64,000 nucleotides of DNA. It comes from Heloderma charlesbogerti (taxonomy: Eukaryota; Chordata; Lepidosauria; Squamata; Helodermatidae). Where the stretch lies: positions 496,001 to 560,000 of the forward strand of contig JANEZZ010001895.1 of the NCBI GenBank assembly GCA_026122225.1, in the 5' to 3' direction. The notes below the pieces were generated by a model, which searched no databases, was not told where the DNA came from, and was given only the letters and a program-made list of their open reading frames with translations. Position numbers and translations under genes: made by a program. Of the stretch, positions 1 to 11,524 are shown in pieces; the stretch's first letter is position 1, and every line of letters starts with the position of its first letter.

Positions 1-514
1 CAGCCCTTGCAGAGGGCTTTTTCACTCATTGCAAACCAGAATGAGGAGGAGGAAAAATAAGTTAATGCTGACGTTTAGTTGACAACCAAAATAATGCTAC
101 AAAAGATGACAAAGACGTTGCACTTGTAGAGAACTCCTTATAATCAGAAGCTCCCTAAAGTAGGCATACAACCCAGGGTGGGTTGATTTCGATCAATGAA
201 ATTTGATTTAATTTCAGGAAGAAAACATTTAAATCAAGAAGAAAAAAGGTAGACTTAAATCACTAACCTAATAAAGTTTCCTACTCAAACTTTTTCATAT
301 ATTTCCTGGTACAAATCTGACAACTAAGCCATGTTAATCTACAAGAAATTGAGTATTATTTACACGGTTTCTTTCTTGCAAGCAGGCTTTGCATTTCTAT
401 GTCTTTCTGTATGTATTTTGCATGCTCTCCTTTTTTACCTATAGAGAGAATCCCTTTAAGATATTCCCATATAAAGTCTTTCTTATGATCAGCACCCATG
501 AAAGTTTGCGGTTC

Positions 515-600
515 ACAGCACAATCCTATACATGTCTCCTCATAAATAAGTTCCACTGAGTTCAATGGGGCTTACTTCCAGGAAAGTGGGTATAGGATTG
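515..600. repeat. Short (~85 bp) palindromic element, CAATCCTATAC class
   Basis: Opens with gcacaatcctatacatg and closes with gtataggattgcag. Between them is the inner inverted pair 'ccactgagttcaatgggg', typical of the class. The same unit recurs near 14935, 21780, 30140, 32757, 50712 and 55777. The ends match the termini of the larger GGGTGCAATCC elements in this window. It lies inside the hAT-like element at 174-1825. Confidence 0.6.
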
Positions 601-991
601 CAGACTTAGTATGAGAATACAGGAAAATGCACACTGGACAGTTTTGTCTTCTGTTTTTCTTTCCAGTCTTGATCTTTTCTGTTTCACTCTATCTCAGGCC
701 AGCCTTGCCCTCACAAAAAACAAAGCAGCAAACAAACATGAAATGCCCATGACTGAAAGGCCAAAGCAAGGTCTGACAGTTACTAGGCTGCAAAAATCCA
801 ATTTAAAATGTTAAAAATCTGATTTAAAAAAATCTTTTAAGCACCTGTTTTTATTCACCCTATTATATTGTCTTTCTGTCTTACCTAACTATTCCGCCTT
901 GCTTGGCCCAGCTCCACCACCACATAAGCACAGAACAACAATCCTATCTAGCTTGTGTCTTTGCACACAATAGTTCAGTCAGAGAAACTAA

Positions 992-1390
992 GGGCGCAAT
1001 CCTATGGCCGCTAGTCAGCGGCTAGATGGCAATAGGTCTGTTCCTGGGAACTGACCTCGGTGCCCACACTCCAAGGTTGGCTCCCTGAGAACTGACCTCC
1101 ACTCACTCCCGCGCTGCCTACCCCCACTCGGAAGAGGAGTGCGGAGCAGCGAAAATGGGGTGTTCCTGGGGGCATGCCAGGGCGGGAAGGGCAGAAGTGC
1201 CGTTCTGACGCTTCCTATGCGTTGTCCAGTGTCCACCACCACCCTGCTCTGACTTCCCACGGCTAGCCGCAAATGTAGGGCAGCTGAAGCGCAGAGGGGG
1301 CGATCCCCTCCGCACTACTCCTGCCCTGCATTGGATAGGCAGTCGCCTCCAGGTTCGGAGGCAGCCACCTATCCCAATAGGATTGTGCCC
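992..1390. mobile_element. ~400-bp GGGTGCAATCC-type non-autonomous element
   Basis: The inverted ends are gggcgcaatcctatgg and ataggattgtgccc. The interior has the family's short subterminal inverted repeats (ctagtcagcggctag) and a conserved 'gaactgacctcggtg' block. That block recurs in copies at 13802-14182, 36899-37065, 51001-52002 and 56764-57186. The left flank is TAA; the right flank has drifted to TCC. No coding capacity. It is nested in the hAT-like element at 174-1825, so it is younger than that element. Confidence 0.65.
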
Positions 1391-1998
1391 TCCGGGTGGG
1401 AGTCAATAATAGTCCAACATAAAGTAGACCCATTGAAATGAATGGCACTTAAGTTAGTCATGACTAATTCAAGATCTATTTATTTCCATGAGTCTGCTCT
1501 AAGGAGGACTAACACTGAATACTACCCTACAAGCCCAGAACTTTCAAGAAGCAAGAACTGGTAGTTAGGCTGCACAGAGCCGCTTTCATGAGATGGAAAC
1601 GCTGAAATTAATGCCCATGTTTGAGTAGTGGGCAACTTCATTTTTATGAGACTCTAGTGTAGGTTTATCATATTTATGATGAAATTTAATTGTAACTATG
1701 TTATTTTTTTAAGAGAGAAATTTAGTATTTTACTTTTTTTCTAAATCAAAAAATGCAATTTAATTTTTTTTTAATCCGATTTACATTTAAAAACCCACTA
1801 AAATTATCACTTATTATCCACCCTGAAACAACCTCCCTACCACTTCTAGTTAACCGAGTTCTACATAAAAAATTTTTGGTGGTGGCTGCAGGCACTCTAC
1901 AGCCAGGTGGAGAACACTGCTGGCATGCCTAAACATAGGAGCAAAATTTGTGTGAAATCACAGATGAATGACTGGGTAATTATTGAAACAATGATTAG

Positions 1999-2333
1999 GT
2001 TCGGACGATCATGTAGGGAGAAGCAGCCATTGTGGCTTCTCCCCCCCCACCCCCACAACTGCCATTTGCATAATTCCCCTCAATGAAGCCCGGGGTGTGT
2101 GTCATCCAAACCCGGCATGTGGTGTGGCAGGTGCAGCTTTGTACCCACCCTACAACCCATGACTTACAGTAGGGGTTGTAGGGTGGGTATGACGCCACTC
2201 CCACTGCACGCTGGCTTCGGACAACACGCTAACCCGCATGGGCAATTATGCAAATGACGGCCACGCATGCAGCACGCACGGGGGCGGACAGAGAAGCCAC
2301 AATGGCTTCTTCTACCTACGCAATTGTCTGAAC
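1999..2333. mobile_element. Palindromic DNA element, GTTCGGAC termini
   Basis: Inverted termini of roughly 45 bp start gttcggacgatcatgtaggg and end ctacctacgcaattgtctgaac. Each is followed inward by 'gagaagc..gccattgtggcttctc'. The centre is a second palindrome, 'cccaccctacaaccc...gggttgtagggtggg' (about 2145-2190). No convincing target duplication was found. A DNA-transposon MITE is the best reading. Confidence 0.55.
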
Positions 2334-4640
2334 ACCCTCAATGAGTGGTTGCGGGAGGTGCTGGCAGTGGCAAGCATCACACAGATGTGGACCTATACGT
2401 ACTCATGTAATGTCTCCGTTATGCAGACCAATGTCTTCCTTCTAAACAGTTCTATGAAGAACTTTGTTTTCATTTAATTATTTTATATACATGCATATAA
2501 AGTAGAAGAGCTTCACTCAGTGTTTTAAAACGGAAGAGCCTTCAGAATACTGGGGCAAAGCATCCGATTTGAATATAAAAGGCCAAAAGCAACAAAATAC
2601 ATACACAAATTAGAAACATTAATATTTTTAGCACCAAGGTCAAAGTGCTGGGAGCTGGAGTGAACACTAATGCGACACGAGAGCTTGTGCTCTTACTTAG
2701 ATGCAGTGGCGGCTGGTACCCACTGGGGCACATGTGGTGAAGGGCAGAGCAGCTAACATTAAGCAGAGTCAACGGGTCACAGCAGAGGGCGCCAACTAGA
2801 GCACGAGTTCAAAACAAGGGGGCTGAAGGGGGTTGTGTCTGACCCATAAAGGACCACAGAAGCAGTCCTCTGAAGCCACATTTGCCTGACTCCAAAGTGA
2901 GACTCGTCAGTGGATGTGGAAGTGTATGCAGCAGCATGAGAAGGGTTCCTTTCTTAAAATTTCAGCTGGCTTGTAGGGTAGTGGCACAGGTCAGGAACAC
3001 AGGTCGGGTGCCACCCTCCCATTCCTAGTGGCAGCCTGCCTCTGGTTAGATGGCAGAAAGAAAGGCAAGCACAGATGTCTGTACGGGGGCGGTGGGTTGA
3101 GAGTGTGAGGAAAAAGGCAGTATGGGGATGGGAACATGGGGAGAGTTATCATAACAGAAGGCTCAGAAAAGGCAAGGCGATGGCAGTTCAGAACTTTTCC
3201 CTGCAAAGCCTTCCTTGAGGAAAGGGGCGTGTGAGACAAGATACAGAAGGACAGTTGATTTAGGAGAACTGAGCTGGTCCCCAGAATCCCTTTGGCAGGC
3301 TCAAGTATGCACTTCTGCAAGTCACTACCCCACCCCCCAACATCTCATGTTTCATCAGAGGCTGCTTCTAAAGGTCCCTTAAATTTCAGGGATAGCTTCA
3401 ATGATGCAGGATTCTGCAATCACAAAGGACTAGGGTCAAGAAACCTAACTGCAAGCACATGAGCTCCCTCTATAGCCATTGAGCACTTTACAAACCTGTG
3501 GAGGAATATCTCCTTCCCCATATGGTGCTCTTTAACCAAAAACATGCGGAATGAAAGGCTAGATGCAGATCAAAAAGCACATTTGGCAAGCAGCAATTAA
3601 AGCCTGAAGACCAGCCTCTGTCCATTACAGCTTCCTTTCCATACCAGATGGCAGCCCAATTCACCAAACTATGATAGCACAGCAGCCAGATCCATGCAAG
3701 TGGCAGCAAGGTCAGGCACATCTACCTGGGTTCCAGAACTGATTAAGACTTAATTCCCGTGCTCCAAGAAAATTAGGTCTTCCTCTCTGCAGTTACTGGT
3801 AATGGACTCTGTATATGAAAAGCTAACAGCATCTCTCCCGTGGCATCAAGATGGCAACTTCATTCACAGAATTGCCTTAATAACTGTGCCTCCCACATCC
3901 GGTAATAGGAAGGGCAATATCCCAGTCCTGGTGTTCACCTGATAGCCTTGGGAGAAATTGCCTCATCAGCTGAAGGCAACTAGCCAGAAACTTTACCATG
4001 AATGTACCTGGCCCTTTTTAAGAGGGACCACAAACCTAGTCATGGCAATTGCAGACTACTCATGGATTTTGCAGAACAAAACAAACCGCAAACATATCTG
4101 AAAGTTTGGTCAGGGAACCTGAGCTCCTAGAACAAGTTAAATATATTGACATTAATTTGTTTACAGAAGGGGTGTGCCGGATTTTGAGGCCACCACTTCT
4201 TCCTTGTCCCGGGTTCTTGGTAGCAGCCCACCAAATATCTTGTTATGCCAAAACATCTTTCCAACAGAAAGTCTTTCAAAAGGATTTCTGCTGCTCCATA
4301 ACAAGTTTGCATCCAGCACTTCTTCTCCAGACATTATCACCCACACCCTAACTCTGGATATCTGTATTTTCCTACCTGCAAGTATATGCTATGCTTAGTT
4401 GCTGGCAGTTGGATGTGGTGCAGCATCCTCACCCTGTTTTTTATCTGCAGGATGACAAGAGATAATTCTCTCTCCTTCTCTTGGTTATCCAAATAAAGAC
4501 ACTTTTACACACACACCATGGGAGAAAATATGCTCTTCTGCAAAACCGTTTCTAGCTGACCCTCACAGCATTGTTAGACTCAACTGTAAAAACTATGGTT
4601 GTGGCATACAACAGCATAACTCCCTCCTTTTGAAGCAGCT
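2334..4640. other. No gene recognised
   Basis: Only short open frames without family similarity are present, mixed with ordinary AT-rich and moderately GC sequence. I see no splice-bounded exon with protein signature, RNA gene or clear mobile element. Confidence 0.5.
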
Positions 4641-4647
4641 TCAATAA

Positions 4648-4711
4648 TGGCTGGGGATTACTGTTGTTGTAGTCCAACACATCTGGAAAGCACCCAGTTG
4701 AGGAAGGCTGG
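4648..4711. repeat. Half copy of the CAGCCTTCCCC palindromic hAT-like family
   Basis: Carries 'ttgtagtccaacacatctggaaagcaccc' followed by 'ttgaggaaggctg', which is the right half of the element found complete at 27081-27214 and elsewhere. The left half is missing. Confidence 0.5.
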
Positions 4712-7400
4712 TATAGAGGATTATTTTCTTAGCACTGCATAATAATATGGGTATCTAAAAATCACAGTACAAAAATACTCTGGCTTCTGCAAAGCAGGTT
4801 CACAGCGACAAACACCAGATGTATGTGGGAGGATGGAGACCATTTTGAATGGAAGTAAAGGGAAAAGCTGAAATTATCTAGGATATGAATAATGTTAATA
4901 ATAAAAAGCTCTGGTAGCCACACTTATAGCACCGTCCAATGTTTGCTGTGACTCCCACCACAGGAAAAGAGTATTGTGTGGAGTGATAAGACTCAACCAG
5001 ATGAGACAAGTTCAACAGGATTCTGAACACAAGGAGGGTCTGGTTTTGGCTCCCAAATAACTCACAAGACACATAGAAATACACAGCGTAGTACAGTTAT
5101 AGAAACAGTGTTAAAAAGGAGCCCCCACATAAAGCCTTCTGTGACAGAACACTGTCTGCTGAATCCCAAGAACAGCAGTTTTAAGATGCATCAAAGTACG
5201 CAGAGATCAGAGCCTTGCACAGCTACCATTTCTAAACATGGCAGAAACATCCATCAGCTGAAAGGTTGATAGTAAGAAACCACTATTAGAAATGTGAACA
5301 AAGCACCCGCCAACTAGGAGGCAAGGCTCAATACTACAGTATCAAACAAATGATGTGGTTACTAGCTCTAACAGCTGACTCAAATGGTGAGTGCCAACAG
5401 GACTGTAGCCAAAACAGGGCCAATGAGAAAGAAGAGGGAAGCATCCACACACTCAGGACAAGCTCAAGGTTTGCAGAAGTACGAAATGTTATGTCAGAAG
5501 GGGCATTCCCTCCTGAGACAGAATGCCTCTCTGATTATAGTGCTTGCCATTTGCAGTTTGTGTACTTCATTAATAACACATTTCCAAAGCCTATTGTCGG
5601 ATTTAATACTATTTTAGTCATATCAGAATTGATATGTTTAACTGATTAATCAATTGAAGCTGCAGGCCTGGAACCACAGTGAAGATGGCTGCTTTACTGT
5701 GTGTGAGATTTCCACTGGGGAAACTGAGCAGGAGGAAAAGATTAAACCCGCCTCCCACTGTGCTGCACTCCTGATCAGACTCAAGGGGTCCCACAGCCAG
5801 CAGCTAATAAACTTTTGAGAAAGAAGGGGACTCCCTGAATCTGATTGGGACCGCACCACAGTCGGAGGAGGGCTAAACCAACTGCAGCATTCCAACTGTC
5901 GATCTCCCAGAGTGACGTCCAGTTTACCCCCAAGTTCGTAGATGAGTAGGAACTTGAATCAGAGTTCCCCCAGTGCACGGCCAACCCTTTAGTCACCATA
6001 CTGATATGCGGCACTTTGAACACACTACACAATAGGAACGGAAGAAGGTTTTCTCCCTCCTCGTTCACACTCCGCAACACAAGCCTCAGCTAAGAGGCAT
6101 GGGTGGGAGGAAGTGTGTTTTCAAAAGTCACACACTCCTCTTCCCAGCCCCACACTAGATCACAAGGGACAAAAAGCACATCACTAATCACAAGCAGCAA
6201 CATGATTTTTCAGAGCCTGAAGGAACTTCTGAATATTTAAAATCCTGAAATAAAGAGGAGAGAGAGAGAATTACCTTTGGTGAAGAAAATGTCTGCACAC
6301 ACAAACAATATAGGCTTAGAGACATGTGTCTTGTGAACTGGCCCTGTAAACCACAGAGATTTTTGTGCTTATCAGATATAAGAGGATATAGTGTTTCTGT
6401 CTCTTTTTAAAGAAAAATGCTTATACACTGTAACACACATATCAGAGGTTTCGGGCCGTTCCAGAAGGTCAGAGACATAGAGGCCATTGTGCCTGCCCTG
6501 TGCCTGCAGAGATAGGAGTGGGCTAAACATCCCAGCAAACATTCCCATTTCACAAGTCTTGACGAAACACATCAAAACAGAACATATGCACCTGAAGCTA
6601 AATAGTGCTACATTAGCCAGTATCTTTCAGGAAGGCATCTAATCTCAGTTTAAATATCTCTTGAGATAAGAAATCCCTTGGTAAAGATATTCATAGTGCT
6701 AACTGCCCTCATTGTTCAAAGTTCCTCTTAAATTAAAGCCAAGAGGCCACCAAGTCCACCCTTCTGCCACAAGTCAAGGTGAGTAACATACTAACACCAC
6801 ACCCCTATTGATCAACTGGTACAATCCAGCAGATGCTCTGGGGAGGAAGTCCACTTTGTGGGCACCTATCTCTAGATGACTTAAGTAAGCCAGCCAAGTC
6901 GCGTGCTACAAGAAAGGCAAAACAAATCCAATATATAGAATAATGGGAGATGGCCAAGAGGGCTTGTGGGTGGGTCACAGATGTGAAGCAGCTTTGACTG
7001 TAGTTAAGGGGGGGGGGTCCAAGCTGGAAAGCAGATGGACAGAAATTCTTAGCCTTTTAGCTAAAGAGACCAACATGCAAAAAATCCACCTTTTTTGTTA
7101 TGTAAAAGGGCAATTCACACATGAAGTCTCCAAAGAGACACGCTGCAAGCATGAGGATCTTTTTCTGTCTGGATGCAAGATATACTTTTGTTGAACTGAT
7201 GGGTGTCAGCAGTTGGGAGCAGTTCAAACAATATTTTCTACGTACACAAATAATCGCAACTGGCTGTCAGGGAAATGCATACCCACACTGCCATGCAGAA
7301 ATGCACCTGATCACAGAAGTAGCCAGCAGGAATTTCCAAACAATCACAGCAGCCCCTTTTTTCAGCTGCAGAAATAAAAAAAAATCACTGCTGGCTATGC
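4712..7400. other. No gene recognised
   Basis: No supported coding region or RNA gene. The stretch near 6600-6790 weakly resembles an old LINE 3' portion but is too decayed to call. A poly-G run lies near 7009-7016. Confidence 0.45.
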
Positions 7401-7413
7401 CCATGTTACATTT
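7401..7413. repeat. Target-site duplication, BovB copy 1 (left)
   Basis: ccatgttacattt is repeated exactly at 9113-9125 and brackets the BovB insertion. Confidence 0.85.
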
Positions 7414-9112
7414 GTTGTTGTTCAGTCGTTCAGTCGTGTCCGACTCTTCGTGAGTCCTGCTCAAGTTCATATTCATTGCATCGGTGATGCTATCTAGCCA
7501 TCTCATCCTCTGCCGTCCCCTTCTCCTTTTGCCTTCAGTCTTTCCCAGCATCAGGGTCTTTTCCAGAGAGTTTTCTCTTCGCATTAGGTGGCCAAAATAT
7601 TTCAGCTTCAGCTTCAGGATCTGTCCTTCCAATGAGCAGTCAGGGTTGATTTCCTTTAGGATGGACTGATTTGACCTCCTTGCAGTCCAGGTGACTCGTA
7701 AGAGTCTTCTCCAGCACCACAGTTCGAAAGCATCAATTCTTCGGCCCTCAGCCTTCCTTATAGTCCAGCTCTCACAGCCATACATTACTACTGGGAAAAC
7801 CATAGCTTTGATTAGACGGACCTTTGTCGGCAAGGTGATGTCTCTGCTTCTTACTATGCTGTCTAGGTTGGCCATAGCTTTCCTCCCAAGGAGCAAGCGT
7901 CTTTTAATTTCATGGCTACAGTCACCGTCTGCGGTGATCTTGGAGCCCAAGAAAGTAAAATCTGTCACTGCTTCCATTTCTTCCCCTTCTATATGCCAGG
8001 AAGTGATGGGGCCAGATGCCATGATCTGAGTTTTTTTAATGTTGAGTTTCAAACCAGCTTTTGCACTCTCCTCTTTCACCCTCAACAAGAGGCTCTTGAG
8101 ATCCTCTTCGCTTTCTGCCATTAGGGTGGTATCGTCTGCATATCGGAGGTTGTTGATAATTCTCCCGGCAATCTTAATTCCGACCTCTGATTCATCCAAC
8201 CCGGCATTTCTCATGATGTACTCTGCATATAAGTTAAATAAGCAGGGTGACAATATGCAGCCTTGTCGTACTCCTTTCCCAATTTTGAACCAATCGGTTG
8301 TTCCATCTCTGGTTCTTACTGTTGCCTCTTGGCCCTCGTACAGGTTTCTCAGGAGACAGGTAAGGTGGTCTGGTACTCCCATCACTTTAAGAATTTGCCA
8401 CAGTTTGTTGTGATCCACACAATCAAAGGCTTTAGCGTAGTCAATGAAGCAGAAATAGACGTTTTTCTGGAATTCTCTTGCTTTCTCCATGATGCAGCGA
8501 ATGTTGGCGATTTGATCTCTAGTTCCTCTGCCTCTTCGAAACCCAGCTTGTACTTCCGGTAGTTCTCGGTTCGCATACTGCTGAAGCCTAGCTTGTAGGA
8601 TTTTGAGCATCACCTTGCTGGCATGTGAAATGAGCGCAATTGTGCGGTAGTTTGAACACTCTTTGGCGTTGCCCTTCTTTGGAATTGGAATGTAAACTGA
8701 CCTTTTCCAGTCTTGTGGCCACTGTTGAGTGTTCCAGATTTGTTGGCATATTGAATGCAGCACTTTAACAGCATCATCTTTTAGGATTTTAAATAGCTCT
8801 GCTGGAATACTGTCATCTCCGCTAGCTTTGTTGTTACTAATGCTTCCTAAGGCCCACTTGACTTCACTCTCGAGGATGTCCGGCTCAAGTTCAGTGACCG
8901 CACTATCACTGCCTTGTTGTGGCGAAGGGGCTTGCGTAACTCAGTGAAGCCATAAGCTATGCCGTGCAGGGCCACCCAAGACGGACAGGTCATGGCAGAG
9001 AGTTCTGACAAAATGTGGTCCACTGGAGAAGGAAATGGCAACCCACTCCAGTATTCTTGCCAAGAAAACCCCATGGAACGTATCACAAGCCTAAAAGATA
9101 TGTCCCTGATAG
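7414..9112 (-). mobile_element. BovB (RTE-clade) LINE copy 1, 5'-truncated and 5'-inverted
   Basis: Reverse-strand LINE ending at 7414 in the ttgttgttcag tail, bounded by an exact 13-bp target duplication. From 7414 to about 8898 it is reverse-strand. From about 8905 to 9112 the sequence is the 5' region of the same LINE but on the forward strand, including 'ccactggagaaggaaatggc' and 'gtattcttgcc'. One pair of duplications around both parts means one insertion with an internal inversion, as made by twin priming. Near the 3' end about 55 bp present in copy 3 (19475-20366) are deleted (around 7460). Identification rests on strong similarity to BovB protein and nucleotide motifs known from ruminants and squamates. 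Confidence 0.9.
7445..8897 (-). pseudogene. BovB reverse transcriptase, partial
   Basis: A single open frame covers most of the reverse transcriptase. In order on the reverse strand it shows the thumb-proximal 'IPIPKKGN' and 'NYRTIALIS', then 'FIDYAKAFDCVDH' (palm, motif A), 'RQGCILSPCLFNLY' (motif B) and 'LRYADDTTLMAES' (motif C with the catalytic YADD). The RTE C-terminal zone 'GCESWTIRKAE..FELWCWRRLLRV' follows. The N-terminal apurinic endonuclease domain is absent because the copy is 5'-truncated. The frame reads through the deletion near the 3' end, so the final residues are abnormal. With no endonuclease or promoter it cannot be an active element. Confidence 0.88.
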
Positions 9113-9125
9113 CCATGTTACATTT

Positions 9126-9965
9126 CTCCCCATGCAAATGCCCAAGAATACTCTGCATTCTTCACGTGTAGAAAAAACACTGTATGAATAGGCATTAGTC
9201 ACAAATGCAGACCACAGCTTTACACAAAGCTAATCTGTTCACATCAGGACGTTTTTCAGTGGAACACAAGATTAAGGTCTATGCTCATATGATCTTAATG
9301 AGCCTAGAATGGAAGCAAGCACAAATTTATTGTGAACTGGCCACTATGGTTCCACCCTAGATACAGTTTAGGTCTGTCTGAGAGGCAGACTGGATGGCTA
9401 CCCTGTTCTCAGTTAGAGGCAGTAACCTGCACTGCAGATGGAGTCGATTGCACCCCAATACAGAAGCTGCAATGGTTGCCACCCTTCTCATGCTCCTGTT
9501 GTGAAGTGATTACAGGGAAGGCCCCAACTTAGATGGCCCCTAGGTGAAAGCATCACTGCTCCTAGAAAATGAAGTTCAGGAATGCAAGAGGACCAAGCAG
9601 AAAAGAGAAAGGAAGAATTTGATTCAGACTGGCCTCAATTTATAAAATGCTGGAAGAAAACCCACAACTTTGAATAATTGCTAGGCACGCCATAATTCCA
9701 TATGTAATCCTATATGGCTAAACACTAGATTACACTTGCATTTATGCCAGTCTCTGTAAACAAACTGATTTTATATAGCTGGCTATTTTTGATATGTCAT
9801 TTAAAATAAAACTAAAGATAGAACACGCCAAGAAGAAATACAGAGTCCAGCATGAAACTGCTAAGCTAACACTTATCGCAAAGTTCGACTCAATCATGTG
9901 TGCCTTGAATTGCGAGTACACTTTTTTCTTCTTCCCCCTACACCCATGTGTGTATCTGCCAACTC
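9126..9965. other. No gene recognised
   Basis: Unassigned sequence between the BovB copy and the repeat at 9968. No domain, RNA or repeat signature. Confidence 0.45.
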
Positions 9966-9967
9966 AG

Positions 9968-10078
9968 GATGAAGTGGTCTCTTGCCCATGAAAGCTTATG
10001 CCATAACTTGCTAAGTCGTTAGAGTGCCATAAGACTTTGTTGTTTTGCTGCAACACACTAGCATGGTTACCCCACTAG
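9968..10078. repeat. Dispersed repeat with 'ctgcaacacactagcatggttacc' end
   Basis: Contains 'gaagtggtctcttgcccatg', 'aaagcttatgcc' and an end like 'tgctgcaacagactaacacagctacc'. The same block recurs at 26046-26345, 34570-35270 and about 53090-53200. Probably one end of a non-autonomous DNA element common in reptile genomes; the class is uncertain. Confidence 0.5.
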
Positions 10079-11408
10079 AAACAAAATCAAGAGACACTGT
10101 CCACTAGATTTCTTTGCAGAAGATGTTAGCAGAGTCACAAAAGCTTTCCTTAATAGCCAGCATGCCCAGGCCACTGGTGAGGCAAAGAAAGGATACTGAG
10201 TAATGAGAAGATGCCTTTTTAGTATATCATGTTAGCATATACCTCTCAACCCACCACCATCTTCCAAGTACTGTTATTGGTACTTAACCAACCATTGCAC
10301 AGGGAAGAAAAATACCGGTCAGATAAAATAGCATTCCAACAGTAACAGACAGACCTGTGATTTGAGATGCTACTTTCAGAGTTGCGGTCAGTGACACAAT
10401 TCGGAGGCAGTAGAAGAACGCTCACTCAGCAGCTGCCAGAGGAGCTCCAGGCAAAGGACTCCAATCGGCAGGCCCGTCATCGTTCCCCCAACCACAGACC
10501 CCGGCCCGCTTCTTTGAGAGCAGCCCTCCCTAGTCCCGTGCCTTCCAGATGTGCTGGGCTGCGACTTCCATTCAGAAGTACTTTGCGGCTCCATTTCAAA
10601 GGAGGGGAAGAGAGGAGTGTGGGGAAGAGAAGTGAGGGGGGCTGGGATGACTGGGCTCATCTATCCCCCCCCCCCCGGCCAGGAAACAGCAGCCGAGCGC
10701 CTGTGTCCAGCCGAGCTTGGGCTCCGCCCTGTGCCAGCGCAAGAACGAAACGGTGCACACTCCACGTTCACAGCCATTCCTCCCAGGCGAAAAGGGTGAA
10801 GGCTGGTCAGCACCGCGAAGCTGAGTCAGAGGGCAGGCGACAACCCGAGGGATACTGATACCCCCCGTCCCGGGGGGGGAGGAAAAGTGGGGGGAAAGAG
10901 CATTGCCAGGATTGATGACTCGCGCTGCAGGGGGCAGGGATGCATCCCAGGGGCCGAGGAGGCGTCTCTTCCCTGGCTACCCACAAACTCGGCACAGTGC
11001 AGCGGAACCCGTGAGACGCACGACCCCCCACCCCTCTCCAGCGCCCCCCCAAGCGCCCCCACAGGGAGGTACCGCGCGCCCCCCAGGCAGAACGCGGAGG
11101 AAGAAGGCTGCACTACCCTCCCCGAAGCAGGCGCCGCCGCATCCCACCTCCGTCCGCCGGGCCCGCTTGGAAAGGATGCCGCTACCGAAGCAGCAGGCAG
11201 GCGAGCGGCCGAACGAAACACGGCAGCCCCGCCGCTGCGGGCCGCCACATGCCTCGGCGAAGCCCCGCCCCCCGGCTCGCTTGGCCCCGCCCCTTCAGCG
11301 CGGGCGCCTTCGGGGCAGCAGACACGCCCCCTCCCGTGGCCACGCCCAATCGCCTCCTCCCATTCCATTCTCCTCCGACGAAACGTCATCCGCGGGAACC
11401 CGGAAGTT

Positions 11409-11501
11409 ATGGCTTCTCCTTCGGCGATTGCGGAGCTAGAGAAGGGCCCGGAACACTCGCTCCTCCCCTCGAACGCCTCATTCGCCAGTCGCGTTGCGTG
11501 A
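11409..11501 (+). CDS. Possible first coding exon downstream of ETS site
   Basis: An ATG directly follows the ETS-type motif, with g at -3 and G at +4 (good initiation context). It opens a short frame beginning MASPSAIAELEKGPEHS and ending at a stop at 11499-11501 if unspliced. I do not recognise the protein. A splice donor inside or just after the frame could join it to a distant exon, but none of the nearby GT sites is a strong donor. It could equally be untranslated leader sequence. The call rests only on promoter position and start context. Confidence 0.25.
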   Translation: MASPSAIAELEKGPEHSLLPSNASFASRVA

Positions 11502-11524
11502 CGGGAAGGGGCCGCGTCACGCAA
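11494..11524. promoter_or_regulatory. Inverted TTGCGTGAC / GTCACGCAA sites
   Basis: TTGCGTGAC at 11494-11502 and its exact inverse GTCACGCAA at 11516-11524 are separated by 13 bp within the CpG island. The half sites resemble CREB/ATF-C/EBP type elements. Function is inferred only. Confidence 0.4.

Larger units (their letters stand above)
174..1825. mobile_element. hAT-like non-autonomous DNA element with nested insertions
   Basis: The segment starts CAGGGTGG and ends CCACCCTG. It is flanked by near-identical 8-bp sequences, atacaacc at 166-173 and aaacaacc at 1826-1833 (7 of 8 match). Inverted CAGGG ends with an 8-bp duplication are the hallmark of hAT transposons. The ends carry AT-rich runs of the type seen as 'gatttaaatc' blocks (190-260, 780-840, 1740-1795). 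No transposase is visible, so it is non-autonomous. Its length is inflated by at least three younger insertions: a short element near 515-600, the 399-bp element at 992-1390 and a palindromic piece near 1405-1525. Family assignment is inferred from termini and duplication only. Confidence 0.7.

Noticed and set aside
6600..6790. Possible old LINE 3' region
   Set aside because: Only scattered resemblance to CR1/L2 wording; too weak to annotate.
10826..11524. Long open frames on both strands in the CpG island
   Set aside because: Several overlapping frames of 80-230 codons on both strands are expected from GC-rich sequence poor in stop codons. None shows a domain.
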